Below the pieces are notes generated by a model that saw only the letters and a program-made list of their open reading frames with translations, was not told where the DNA came from and ran no database searches. Below are positions 12,237 through 24,000 of a DNA stretch of 64,000 bases, piece after piece (positions within the stretch are counted from its first letter, which is position 1; every line of letters starts with the position of its first letter). This stretch comes from Maratus speciosus (taxonomy: Eukaryota > Arthropoda > Arachnida > Araneae > Salticidae). Location: positions 22,653,874-22,717,873 of the forward strand of contig OZ010795.1 of assembly GCA_963932465.1 (NCBI GenBank). The letters run 5' to 3'. Both the position numbers and the translations under genes were made by a program.

Positions 12237-12808
12237 ATCTGCAAATCTGTAAATAAGACAAAAATTACTTTCAATTATTAGTGGTGGTAAAAAAGAGTAA
12301 AAGTTGGTAGCTTTGTCACTGTAAGCTTGGATATAAATTAAAAATAAGATATCTCTCTTATAAGTAGTAATTTTGTTTCATAAAATGTTTCCTAAGCACA
12401 TAATTAGCCATACATAGAATCTCATTTGTATAGGTAGTCTAGGGTGTTTCATTTTTCCAAAGCTGTAATTTTCATACAACTTTGCTTGCGCCTCGAGTCT
12501 GAGTGATGTAAAAGATATATATGCTAAATTCCAAGATGATTGGAGGGTTGCACACTTTGATCACTTTTATCTCGAATTAGTGAAATATCTAATATTGAAG
12601 TACTTTGTACTAATGGGCATCTCATGTGTTTCTTTCATCTTTTGAAGGTAATTAAACTTTAAAATGGGAACCTTAAGAAGAATTTGGCGGCTAGGAATTG
12701 CGCCTAGTGATGTGTTTTTATTAGTCCCTGCCTAGTGATGAGTTTTTATTTGTATTTTGTCCTTGCAAAGGAATAAGTACTCTAAGTTTTATTTACCATC
12801 ACAAGGAA

Positions 12809-13850
12809 ATGAAAGAAAGACATTTGGATTCTGCTAAACCTACCAGTCCTAAACTACAGGAAGTGTAGAAGAAAGCAAATATTCATGTTAACCCTTAAAT
12901 GCCGGGTGTTGCTTTTCAGCAACATACCTAATTTAGGCTCTAAAATACTATTAGAATAATATTGAAGCTATAATGCTTAATGTTACCAATAAATACATTC
13001 TGAAAATATTATTAAATCGATTTTCAACATGCAGATGGCAACACTTGTGCTGTTTAAGAATAAAGATATATTTATTTTTTCAATTGTTGCAACTTGTTCT
13101 TTTTGTTTTGTTTGGAAGCTTGCGAAATACCTTATTTTGTTTTGCAGGTAGCAAGTAAAATTTATTTCTTATTATAGTTCCTAAAATTCTTGTGTGTTTA
13201 ATATTATAGAATTTTATCAAGGAAAATTATTTTTTGAATTAAAGACCAGTATTGACATTAGTAACAAACTGTTTTTTAGCCGTAAACCATACTTAAAACA
13301 AAATAGGAATTTTTTAGCATTTTTCCCATGAGTTATTTAAAAAATGAAAGCCGAAAAACATTATTACAATGATTTTTGAAAAATCAGGCATTTAAGGATT
13401 AAGACGGAGGAGAATATCAGTGCTGGTTTACAGAAGATGTACACAGAATAACAAAACCTGAGTATAGAGAAATCGAGAAACACGGATAAAGCAAATATGA
13501 AACCGCAGATTTGGAAACATGATCTCATCAAGTTATTTGACATTTCCAGGCAAAACGTGATGGGCATGACTAGCATATCACAAGAAGATAAAGAATTTCT
13601 TAGATCACAAAGAGAAGATGATATGAATTCGTCAGCTAGTAATTTTAAAAAATGGCACAGTTGCCTTAATTGGGCCAATTTAAGTTACTTAAATTGGACC
13701 AGATATACGATCATAAATTTCAAAAGTAAGGTGGTACGCTTTGTACACTATTTTTTTAATTTTTTTATATTTTATAATGGATTACTATCTCCATGCAAGT
13801 TTTTTTTGTATATCTGGATAAATTTCTTTACACAGTTTAGGCCTATATAA
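12809..13850 (+). pseudogene. Degenerate ORF of unknown type split by a TTAA element
   Basis: A frame opens at ATG 12809 and runs to the TTAA at 12888. If the 507 bp insert and one TTAA are removed, it continues in phase into the ORF at 13497-13850, with two in-frame stops on the way. The translated part is rich in Lys, Ser and Gln and contains KPQIWKHDLIKLFDISRQ. I do not recognise the family. It may be a remnant of the transposase of the surrounding element. Confidence 0.35.
12892..13398. mobile_element. 507 bp TTAA-flanked non-autonomous element
   Basis: TTAA lies at 12888-12891 and 13399-13402. The ends are inverted: CCCTTAAATGCCGGG on the left and TCCTTAAATGCCTGA on the right (reverse complement). 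It is piggyBac-like by target and by the CCYTTAA-type terminus. It has no transposase of its own and interrupts a frame of the host element. Confidence 0.75.
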
Positions 13851-14020
13851 ACAATATTTTTACATGTTTATGCAATAAATTTTGTTTGAAACTTCTTTTA
13901 TCTTGTATGTATTTGTATTTATTTTCTTTGAATTATTTATTCCGACGGCGTTTGGTTTACAGAGTTCTATTGAAACATTTTCCTCCTGGAGGATATTTGC
14001 GATCCCGTGACTGGGAGGCC

Positions 14021-14150
14021 GGGGGGGGGGGGGTCAGGCTTTTTACAGTTCTGGATGGTGGAATTATACTTTTTTTTAACCATTAAAATGCATAAAATCT
14101 CAAACCTTTCGGTGGGCGTGGTTATTTCAAGGCTCGGGGGGGGGGGGGGG
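14021..14150. repeat. Two poly-G tracts (13 and 15 bases)
   Basis: Uninterrupted G runs at 14021-14033 and 14136-14150 in otherwise AT-rich sequence. They make the overlapping minus frame (13967-14263) Pro-rich by accident. Run length may be inexact in assembly. Confidence 0.8.
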
Positions 14151-14243
14151 TGTACTCTTGAATTCAACACAATTTGATTAATCGTAGTGTATTTTTTACA
14201 ATACAGCATATTTTTTAAACAATTTTTTAATATAATGTACAAA

Positions 14244-14790
14244 ATGCTGAAAACGACATACAAGCTGTCTGGAAGAAAAACGCCCGTGAAAGCAAAAGCT
14301 GTTAAAGATACAGGAAACGAAAAAGAGTGAGAAAGTTGTGAATAATTTGATCTGCAAGAAGGCTGCAGCTACCGAACCCTCCCCAAAATCCAAAAAATTA
14401 TTAGAAATGCTATCCCCCTTGCCAAATTCGGTTAAATCAAAGTACAGAGGGAGCCAAAAAACAGTTGTGTTAAAATCTTCGCCATATAAATTAAAAAAAA
14501 AAACCGACAAAATAGAAGCTCTCACACACAAAAGCAATTGGAACATCAAGTTTTAAAAAAATAGTCGTAATGCAATTGGAAAGAAAATAATGGAAGGGAA
14601 GAACTACAAACATAATGTAAACAAAACTTTTGTTGCAAAAAAATGATTAATAATTCAGAATCTAAAAAGAAAAATTTGGAATGTGATGATTGGTTTTGCC
14701 TAATTTGTAAGAAAAATAAAATAGTAGATTCAGTGTTTAGATTGCCAATTACGGTTCCATGCTGTGGGCGCTGGAAGAAAAAAAATCAAT
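14244..14790 (+). pseudogene. Possible Tigger/pogo-type transposase C-terminal tail, frameshifted
   Basis: Successive frames give a basic Ser/Pro/Lys tail (SPKSKKLLEMLSPLPNSVKS at about 14388-14447). After frame changes comes a Cys-rich patch ECDDWFCLICKK near 14680-14715, followed by PCCGRW. Some invertebrate pogo/Tigger transposases end in a basic linker plus a zinc-binding CxxC patch, and the resemblance is to that type. It is weak. It lies inside the 2.95 kb element. Confidence 0.3.
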
Positions 14791-16549
14791 AAAAGTAGTT
14801 CATGTGTAAGCTTTGCATCACTCCTTACATGATATTCAAGTAACTGGCAATTAGTTCCATAATTTATATTCTTAATTACTAATAACTTTGATTTATATTT
14901 TGAATACATTTTGATTTAAAACAATTACTCTTATTTTCAGATATTTGATTTCATTATATTTCATTGCTGTTATTTTATTTGATGGTTTCATTAATCGCAA
15001 ACTTTGCTTTTATTAAAATTAGTTATATTCCCTAGTCATTAAAACAACGTGGTATTGTTTGGTCTAATTTAGGAGACTGGGGGTCAAACTTAATCAACCA
15101 GTTGCTGAATTTGGACCATTTATGACAAATTTTTCAAATTAAAATAAAATTTGATATTTTCCAAAAGAAACTGATCTAATGATTTATTTAGTTAGTAGAT
15201 GAATAGATTGACCCCGTGTAGTGAGTTTTTGAAGATATTCCAAAAATTAAGTTACACCTGAAAATAAGTGAGGTAGTCCAAATTCGCGTACTCTCTCCTA
15301 TATCTTTTATATCACTTAGACTCGGGGCGTAAGCAAAGTCGGCAAAAAATTTACATTTTATTTTTTGCCTTACAAAATGAAACACCCTAAGGTAATCATA
15401 AAATAAATTAAAAGATTAATGGATAGCAAAAGATAATTTCATGGTAGTAGTAGAAAATGGATATGTAGAGAGTGATAATTATTATTTTTTGTAGAAAGTA
15501 AGTAAAATGTTGCTTCGCGGTAAGAAATCGATCATGTATCGTACGTAGACCCTAGATTAAAATTTTTGGTCCTCAATGGTGATTTGACAAACATAGTTTA
15601 CACAGCCTAGTGTAGATAACATTCAAATTATTTTGTCCATTATTCTATATAAGCGCTGAAAAACGAAAGAAAAACTGTGGGTTTTCTTAAATGTTAACTT
15701 TTTAAGATCAGTCTGTGGAATTAACAATATACCCACTTACATACACGCGCGAGCGCGCGAAGAAAAAAGTAGTCGTTCTAGAACTGGAACGTTACGAAAT
15801 ATATCATTTTTTAAAACTCCGTTTTAAGATTTCGCAAGGAAATATCTGGAATTTAGTATTGAGGCACTCATTTTTCTTTTCGTCGATCAATGTCTTAGAT
15901 ATCAATGTAAAAGTTCTTTTTTAAAAAATCTGCTAAACTAAACAAAGAAGAAAAAATGTATTGTTATAAAGATAAAGATTGGGAAATATATCACACAAGT
16001 CAATTTCAGTTAATTTTATTCAGCGAAACTTCGATATAAAACTCTTCAGGTGAGAAGATAAATACAGCGTCGATTGACATGATTGAAAGTAAGCTTGATG
16101 ACTAAAATTGAACTTCTCTTGATTGATAAATTTAGAATTAGAATGATGAATTTATATCCTTTAAAAAATATTAATTGTTAAAAGAAGGAATATGAAGCGA
16201 AATAGTGATTGAGAAGATAGAAGAGAAAAAATAAAAGTCAAATATAAATACATTCAGCTTGATTATTCGATTCGAAAGATAAATGTACAGACAATTTACA
16301 TAAGTTAAAATTTATAATCTTTATCAGATTTTCAATTATTTACATGCCTATACAGTCTTCACTTTTTTCTGTTGCTGATTTGTTTGATTTTTTCATCTTT
16401 TGCTTTTATTTAAAAATTTTTAAATAAGATTTTTTTTCATAAACTTTTGCAGCAATCTGTTTTATTACCTACCCCTTTAAAAAAAAGATTTAAACATTCG
16501 AAGAAGAAGTAAAAATTAAGTACACTATTATCAAACACTTTTTATTATA

Positions 16550-17998
16550 GGGTAATTCCGGGATTTATGCCGCACATTTTTTTAATTTGTGTATAAAGTT
16601 CCATGGTGGACATAAAATAAAAAAATCATGCTGTGCTATTTAATGTTAAATATACAACGCGTGTACTGCGACAAAAAAGTTCAAAACAAATTATTAATAT
16701 TTTTTTCTAAATCATTACACAGCGGCGCGTCACCCGTACATTCAGGCTGAGACGCCGCCCTTGTGCGGTAGTTATGCCGCGCTTGTAATAAGAACAGAAT
16801 GAAGTTATAAATAAAAATATTTAAAAAAATATTCATATCTGGACTATAAATATGGATGTAATAACAAAATGAAACTAAATGAGTACAATGAAACCTATTA
16901 GTAGTTTCAAATTAATAATTGTTGCCTACTTTCACTATTAAAATTATCGACTTATTTTTTTTACATTAAATTTTAATTGTAATTTCAGCAACAACGTAAC
17001 ATTAATGTATTGGAAAAGGAAAAGAAAAAAGGTAAAATTGTGTTTACATAATTTATATGTTAACCCTTTCGGGATCGGTGGCTTTTAAACAAATTTTATT
17101 CGGTTGGTGCACTTTTTTAAAAGAAGTTACCTTTACTTAAATAATCATGAAAATGCTCTAATTAAGCAAAGAAAATATTACTTTTCTTTTTTACTAGTGC
17201 CAGAAACAAATTCTGTAAGCTCTTTATGAAGGTGCTTATGCACCTGTGGTCCCGAATGGGTTAAGAGATCGACTTGAATCTACATAAAAAGTGCCGAAAA
17301 AGTACAGTCTTTATGTAACTACATTTAAATACCTGATGCAACGAAGCCAATTACATTTCCTCTTTTTTGGAGTAGTTTGCAAAGAATGTCTGCGTTACGC
17401 ATAATCCAATTTTTCATTAATATCATCTTGACTTGCATCTTTCTTGCCCTTCTTACTTTTTATTTTCCCCCTTTTTCTCCTTTGGTTTTAGTAAACTTGA
17501 TAACATGCCTAACATGGTTAGTCTGTGCAAAGATAAAAGGAAAAGTTATTAATACTTAATCATCCCGTACAAACGAAACTGCGGCATGTATACCGGAATA
17601 GCAGTGCAGCATGTATCCCATTTTGCATGGTGCAGACGTCGGCCATCAGAGTTACCTGCCATCGCTAAGGGGAATGGCGTAATCATACACACGGTACTCT
17701 ATACAAACGCTATACTTAGTTTTGACTTCGAAATCATGCATGCATTTAGTAATTAGTGTATGAAAAGTATTTAAACATAACGTGTTTAAAAGTTTGGACA
17801 GTGAAATCATGCACTTACGTCAAATTAAGGATTGTACTTCTACAAGTAAACATCGAAATGGGATTCACGCTATACACTGGTTAAAATAATCTCATTGCGC
17901 ACCTATATTGTGCATTTAACGACCATCTATCGATAATTACAAGAAAAAGAAGGGGTGCGGCATCTATCCTGAATGCGACGACTCTCCCGGAGTTACCC
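16550..17998. mobile_element. 1.45 kb TA-target element, non-autonomous
   Basis: TA lies at 16548-16549 and 17999-18000. The uninterrupted R2 copy at about 50243 has one TA there. The TIRs are GGGTAATTCCGGGA and, on the right, GGGTAACTCCGGGA as reverse complement, with a second shared box, ATGCCGCAC, just inside both ends. These fit pogo/Tc1-type elements. No transposase is visible; the hydrophobic frame at 17377-17559 is not recognised. A TTAA MITE is nested at 17064. Confidence 0.8.
17064..17260. mobile_element. 197 bp TTAA-flanked MITE
   Basis: TTAA lies at 17060-17063 and 17261-17264. The ends are CCCTTTCGGGATCGGTGG and, on the right, CCCATTCGGGACCACAGG (reverse complement). It resembles the MITE at 2635-2840 in size and end sequence. 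Nested within the TA-target element. Confidence 0.75.
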
Positions 17999-18303
17999 TA
18001 CTGCGAAAAAAAGACAACTGTTTCTTAATCTATGAAAATATAATATCACAAACAAAATATACAATAGACCTCTTCCTTCCGAGTGACCATGGATTTCGAA
18101 AGGCGTACTTTATGTTTAGAAAACTCAGAATTTAATATATTATCGATACTTAAAGAAGCATTTATAAAAACAAAGTTTCTCTTGCTGCCACTACTTTTAG
18201 GAAGGGTATCCGAATAGTTTTTGTAATGTAGTAATTAGTTTTCTCAGTGGACTCAGTTTTCCATATTCTAATTTATAATATGTATGTGGGATAATAAATA
18301 TCC

Positions 18304-21208
18304 TCAAAAATGTAACTTAAAAAACTCGAGGCACACGATACACTAAATTAACAAATACACGTTATCATGTGAAAAGAAAAAAGATTTACACGAGGAATGT
18401 GGGGGTAAATCTCAAAGTTTGAGGGGATCTTCGAGTGTACGAAAGATTAAAATTAAAGCACCGAGAGAGATTGACTGCGTTCCATAGATTTTACCCAAAA
18501 ATAAATGTTGAAGATAAGTTAAATGCTAAATAAGATTTTAGCAAGAATTCCAATATTTATGTTTTCGAATGTATTATATTATTGATGCAGTTGAATTGAC
18601 ATGATCTACTAAACATATTCTTTGTTCAAGTGAATAATAAATGTTGTATAAAAGCCACGTGCATCTTTAAGTATTTAGAATACAAAATCCTATATATATA
18701 TAATTAGATAAATGATGTAATAAAATTTTCCATTCATAAATTTTTCAGGACTCAAAATCACTATCTTTTCTTTTTTCAAAATTAAGATTTGTTTATATAG
18801 TTTATCAAAAATATTCACAAAAAGTTACTTTTAAGGCTTTTCTTTAGTCCTTTTTTCTGATTTCTTTATTTATTGCTTTACATTTTTACCAAATGTACGT
18901 AACATGAATTTAAATTTCCTACTTAAGAAACCACAAAGTAAAATGGCCGGAGAAAAACCTATTTAAGGAATACATTTCTTGGGTGTTTTTGATAAATAAT
19001 AAATAAATTTTTGCTTTGACAAAAAATAAATAAATAAATAAATAAACAAATAAATAAATAAATTTTAGAATCCAGAATAATACACCTTTTATATCGACAC
19101 AAAGAAGGGAAAATATTCATCATCAGTCAGAAATTTTATTTTATAGAGAAAATATTTTTTTCTTGTACTGTAGAAATTATCAGATTTCTGATTTCAAAAC
19201 ACTATTTTGTAAAAAAAAAAATAATAATAATTTTCTATTAAAAGGCATTTTGTGCAAATATATTAGTGTTTCTTAAAACATAGTTTGTGCTAAAATTAAA
19301 GTTTTCCTTAAAGGACAAATTTAAATATAAAGTAAAACTTTATAACAGCAAATAAATAAATAAATAATATATTATTCTGTATTTTCGCAATTAACCGTGT
19401 ATATTTTTTGTTCCCTTTCGTGCATCTCATTTTTTTCTGATACTTTTTCTCCCGATATTTCAGCTTCACCCTGTGTTCTTTAAAAATTCCTGTTGTCATT
19501 CGTAATTCACAATCTTTAATTTACTTTCAATCTTCTAAAGTGAAGTGAAGATCGTTATTCTCTCTGAATTCCCTTACTACAACAAATTATAAAATATACA
19601 GAGTAAATTTTATTATCAAAAGAAAAAAAAGTAATATTAGCCTTCAAGAAAGAGTATTTTGTTAAATAAGAAAATGTAAAAATAACGACCTGAATGTAAA
19701 GAAATAAAAACTGACAGTCAATATTCTCTGCTAGGAGTAAATATAAATCTGACAAAGAAATAGATTAGTTTTGTCGAAGGTATCAAGGGTCCATGACGTG
19801 TTCGAAAGATTTCATTTATGGATCGTGGAAATATCTGTTTCAAGATTTCTGAATCTAATCTTTAAAATTTCCAGATTTTGATAAGAGTCGAATTTTCAAA
19901 TGGATAAAGACTAGATTACATTATACGGCGTCATTATCATTCTTTAAAATTTCTCTTGGAGATTTACGTGCTAGATTAGAAATAACCATTTGAATGACTT
20001 TTTCTCAGATTATGCAAAGTTAAATGAAATGAGATTTTGTTATTTGTTCATGAGATATAGTTGCATTATGTTTTATGCAGCGCCTGCGATCATGTAAAGC
20101 ATGCCCCTTTTTATGAGAATGAGTTGTGATAAATGGAAATATTGAGTGTATCATTTTTAATAAACAAATATGTTTTTATATTTAATCCTATCTACAAAAA
20201 TCCAGTTAACTGATTATAACTGTCTAACTAAAATAATATAACCCCCAATTATTAGATCACTAATCTTCAGTATCATACAATATTAATATAAGGATAAAAA
20301 GAAATACGGAACACAAACTAACTAAAATTCGAATTGTGTATGTTCGTTCGTAATACAGTATTACTTTTTGCGAAATTCATAATAAAACCAACGTTAAAAT
20401 TTACTTTCACTTGGAAATTTTGAAGTCTGTATTTGAATAATTCAAATCAATATTGTTGATCGATGGCAAAATAATTAATTTAGTTGAAACATGGTCCACT
20501 ATCATAATTAAATATTCGCAAATGCATCATTTTAATAAAAGAAAAAATACTCAATTTTTTTTGCAGTGTATAAATCAAGCCGTACAAAAAGCATTAAAAT
20601 TATTACTATTTAAAACACTATAGTTATATAAATTATTCGTAAAGTATACATGATCTATCAGATCATTAATTAGTTAAAATAAAATCGGGTTGAATTAGTT
20701 AAAAAGTAAAGCGTGAACAAACAGAAGTGAAATAATTAACACCCAGCATTCAAAGGAGAATTTTTCGATAACATAAAATACGAACAAAGAAATAACACTT
20801 TATAAAAATATCCAGCACTAAAATTATTAAGCTCACTCAATTCAAATTAGAAATGCCACAAGAGAAATGTAATGCGATATTGTTTCATAGCATTTGCCGC
20901 ATTCACCACGTTAATGACACAAAGAAACTAATATTCTGTTGATTAGGAAGATTTAATTATCTCGATTGTTGTGATAACTAGTATTAGATTTACCAACCAC
21001 TTAATTCCGTCTATTGAATATGCATAAATTGATTTATCATAATTTATTGAGGTAATATAATTTGAAAGAAAGTTTATATAAGTTAAATGGAGTTCAAATA
21101 GCGCAAATAAATGTGTTTACGTTACGCAAATTAAAACCACTTTCTATCGTGAAAATGAAATTTTCATCACTGTAGAAATGTGGGCATTTTCGTGAATTTG
21201 CTTTAATA
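18304..21208. other. 2.9 kb AT-rich sequence without recognised genes
   Basis: Only an (AAAT)n microsatellite stands out. The minus-strand frames at 19308-19755 are short, AT-driven and show no recognisable domain. Confidence 0.5.
19021..19065. repeat. (AAAT)n microsatellite
   Basis: About eleven AAAT units with one AAAC interruption. Confidence 0.85.
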
Positions 21209-21721
21209 CAGTAGAACTCGGTTACTACGAGAAGCAAGACAATTCTTCCAATTAATCGTAACTCGTGATATCCGTGAAGTTGAGGGATATTAACGAAGGA
21301 AATTACGAAATTTAAAATTTTATACGGTTCCCCGGCCCTATAAGTTATATTTAGTAAAATTTTCCGGTTATACTGACAAATAAGACAAAAAAAGTCCCGT
21401 TATTTTACGATTAAAATTGAAAGAGTAATAGTTGTTTAAAGTTGGAGCATATTTTTTGTCGAAAATTAGGTTTAATTCACAAATTTAGTAGAAATATAAT
21501 TTCGTCAGATATAATAAAGAAATGGTTGAGAGAAAAATTAGCATTGCAATATAAATTTTAAATCTTTATTCATTTTGACGTATTAATGCAAAATATACAA
21601 TTTGTAATAAACCTATAACATGAGAAAAAAAGAAGAATTTTTGTTAAATAAAATGATAAAAATTAACAGCCTGATTTCTTATCAAATTAAAAAATATTTT
21701 AAAATGTTATTAGATTAAACT

Positions 21722-21978
21722 GCGAGCCGTTAATTCCCAAATTGGCTCAGCCGAGCTCAGCAATCTGATTGGCTAAAACTGATATTTATATAGTAGAAAA
21801 TTATATTTATTTTCTTATGAAGTAGTGTAATGTAAAATAGAATGCAATTATAAAGACTTAAATTGATTTATTTTGTTAAATTTGATCAAAAACACAGTAA
21901 AGTAATCCAGAATATTAATATTAACGAACAATCAGATTGCTGAGTTCGGCTGAGCCAATTTGGGAATTAACGGCTCGC
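21722..21978. mobile_element. 257 bp Mutator-like MITE with perfect 9 bp target duplication
   Basis: The flanks are identical: GATTAAACT at 21713-21721 and 21979-21987. The ~50 bp TIRs start GCGAGCCGTTAATTCCC and differ at about one position. A 9 bp duplication with long TIRs is the signature of Mutator-like MITEs. The near identity of the arms suggests recent mobility relative to the surroundings. Confidence 0.85.
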
Positions 21979-22019
21979 GATTAAACTAGTCTGCAAAAGT
22001 TGGGTTATGTCATGTTTTT

Positions 22020-22800
22020 TATCTTTAGATAATTGATCCTTATGTATTCTGTACCTCTGAATCCGAAATTGACCTTCATTTTTTACCATCAGTTAAATAT
22101 TTTTAGAAAATCGCAAACTATAAAGTTGAAAAAAGAAAAAATGGCGAAACTTTGATGCTATATATAAAACATGTGTGATTGTTGTGTGTTTAACTTTTGA
22201 TAATTGATTGTTGTGTTTTTAACTTTTGATAATTGATTTTTTTGTATTTTGTACCGCTGAATCCGAAAATGACCTTCATTTTTAACCATTACGTCCTGTT
22301 TTTTCGCAAATTGTAAATTTCAAAGTTTAAAATTTCAAAATTAAAATTGAACTCCTTTTCCACCTCATCGGCCCCTCAGCTGTTTAGCTATAAGAATCCC
22401 AGTACAAGAAAAAATGGAATAAATTATTGAATTAAATTAAATTAAATTAAACAAAAAAAAGTTCACATCTGTTTTATAGTATCAGATTTTCGCTTTATTT
22501 TAACTTTGACATTTATGATATGCAAAAAAAAAAAAAAAAAAAAAAAAAAATCTAACGTTGTGGTTAAAACTGAAGGTCATTTTCAGATTCAGTGATAAAA
22601 AATGCATAAAAATCAATTATCAAAAGTAAAAATATACAGCCATCTCCTCTATTTTATAGTATCCTATTTTGTAATTTTTTAACTTTGACAATTTATGATT
22701 TGCGAAAAATCCTGACATGATGGTTAAAAATTAAGGTAATTTTCTCATTCAGTGCTAACAAATACAGAAAAGTTAAAAAAACACAACCAACGCAGTCTTG
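22020..22800. repeat. Two direct plus two inverted copies of a ~100 bp block
   Basis: The block 'tgaatccgaaaatgacctt' ... 'gcaaattgtaaa' occurs at about 22055-22135 and 22245-22330. Its complement occurs at about 22500-22620 and 22680-22770. The set is a palindrome of repeats, so it looks like the core of a foldback element inside the 21.2-24.0 kb element. It is split by a run of 27 A (22524-22550). Confidence 0.6.
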
Positions 22801-24000
22801 TGTTATCTAATCTAAAACTTTTTTCTTAAATTTCTTGGCAGTAATCTGTACGAATTTATTTGTGTTATCCTGTAAAATAAGTATAAATGGTAACCACCGA
22901 AAATCATAATAATATTAGATTGTCATCGGATTTACATGTAAAATTATGTATGCAAATTTAATCTTGATCGGATATTTGAAAGTGAGTTAAAGTTCGAATA
23001 CAACCTTTGAACTGAAAAAACATACATACGATTGTTGAAGTTAAATAAAAGCTTATGAAAATAGCATAATTTTTGTTAAAAGAAATCATAGAAAGAAACA
23101 GTCTTAAAACCTATCAAAATAAAACGCATGTTAAAATACAGTTGTTTTAGCCAATCTAAAACTAAATAAATTTAACTCAATCGTAATGTACGATTTTTTT
23201 CAAAGCGCAGATACACATTAAAGAAGTTCTTCGAATACTTTAAGCATTTGGTATAGGACTCCGACTAAATATAAGCCCCGAAAGCGTGGCCGAACTCATC
23301 TGTGTTCAGATGCAGAAAAGTGGTATAAATCATGTATTTTTAAAGTTTCATAACTCGGTCAATTTCAGTGTTATACGAACGGGACATTTGTCTTACTTGT
23401 CAGTGTAATATAAAAAATTCGCTAAACATAACTTATAAGACCGGGGGACCGTATAAAAATTTATATTTCGTAATTTTTTAAGAAATGTTTTTATTCACCC
23501 AAATCGCTTTTAAAATATTACTTTACCTCATTTGAAACATTTTTGTAATTGGAACTATATGTTCTATGACTAACAGTTTAGGAGTTAGCCATTGGACACC
23601 GTTGAGAGTGGACACCCTGTATCATCAGTAAAAAAATATATTAAATGTAATATTAGATGCATCTAAAAATCCATGCGCGGTCTTGTGTAATACACATTTG
23701 AAAATCTTAAAAAAAAATATTGGGCAAAAATATCAATATTTATGAAAGTTGTAGGAATTTTTAAAAATGCAATTTTTTTTAACTTTTAATTAAATATGCA
23801 GATTTCTTTTACAAAGTTTACTTTTAGTTTAATATTGAAATACAGTGCGTTCACCAAATGAACCATATTGCTAAAATAAGTAGTTAAAAGGGTAAATAGT
23901 CCCCTTAAAATGTTAAAATGATGATTCATCCCGTACTTGCAACTTCTTGTTTTAACCGTGTACTCATTTCAGCCGTATTATTACTAAACGAATTCTACTG

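Larger units (their letters stand above)
12440..15389. mobile_element. 2.95 kb DNA transposon with 8 bp target duplication
   Basis: The ends are TAGGGTGTTTCATTTT on the left and its exact complement on the right. The flanks are AGGTAGTC (12432-12439) and AGGTAATC (15390-15397). The empty R2 copy near 49078 has a single AGGTAGTA. Inverted similarity resumes inward, with the 'gagtctgagtgatgtaaa' segment at about 12500 paired with 15300-15330. An 8 bp duplication fits hAT or P-type elements. TA directly at both ends would also allow a TA-target reading, but the empty site favours 8 bp. Coding remnants are listed separately. Confidence 0.7.
12348..18303. repeat. Repeat R2, copy X (split by two insertions)
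   Basis: Homologous to the uninterrupted copy at 48985-50535. R2 sequence is present at 12348-12439, 15390-16549 and 17999-18303, about 1.55 kb in total. Everything between is younger transposon insertion. Near its end a short frame beginning MDFE at 18089 aligns with one at 50336 and keeps the segment LENSEFNILSI. Function unknown. Confidence 0.75.
21209..24000. mobile_element. 2.8 kb TA-flanked TIR element with nested insertions
   Basis: The left end is CAGTAGAACTCGGTTACTA after TA (21207-21208). The right end, as reverse complement, is CAGTAGAATTCGTTTAGTA before TA (24001-24002). Inner arms match well in inverted orientation: 21300-21420 pairs with about 23370-23480, sharing the 'cctataagttat' and 'tgacaaataagac' segments. 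The right arm is about 0.5 kb longer, so it probably holds a further insertion. The ends are of the Tigger type, similar to the 29.1 kb element. No transposase seen. Confidence 0.65.

Noticed and set aside
11870..12256. Two similar Cys-rich ORFs on opposite strands, suggesting a small secreted protein pair
   Set aside because: They are the two arms of one inverted repeat, so the similarity is automatic; there is no signal peptide or separate evidence.
13967..14263. Proline-rich minus-strand ORF
   Set aside because: Produced by two poly-G homopolymers read on the other strand.
17377..17559. Small membrane protein ORF (hydrophobic, 60 residues)
   Set aside because: It lies inside a non-autonomous TA-target element; T-rich DNA gives hydrophobic frames by chance.
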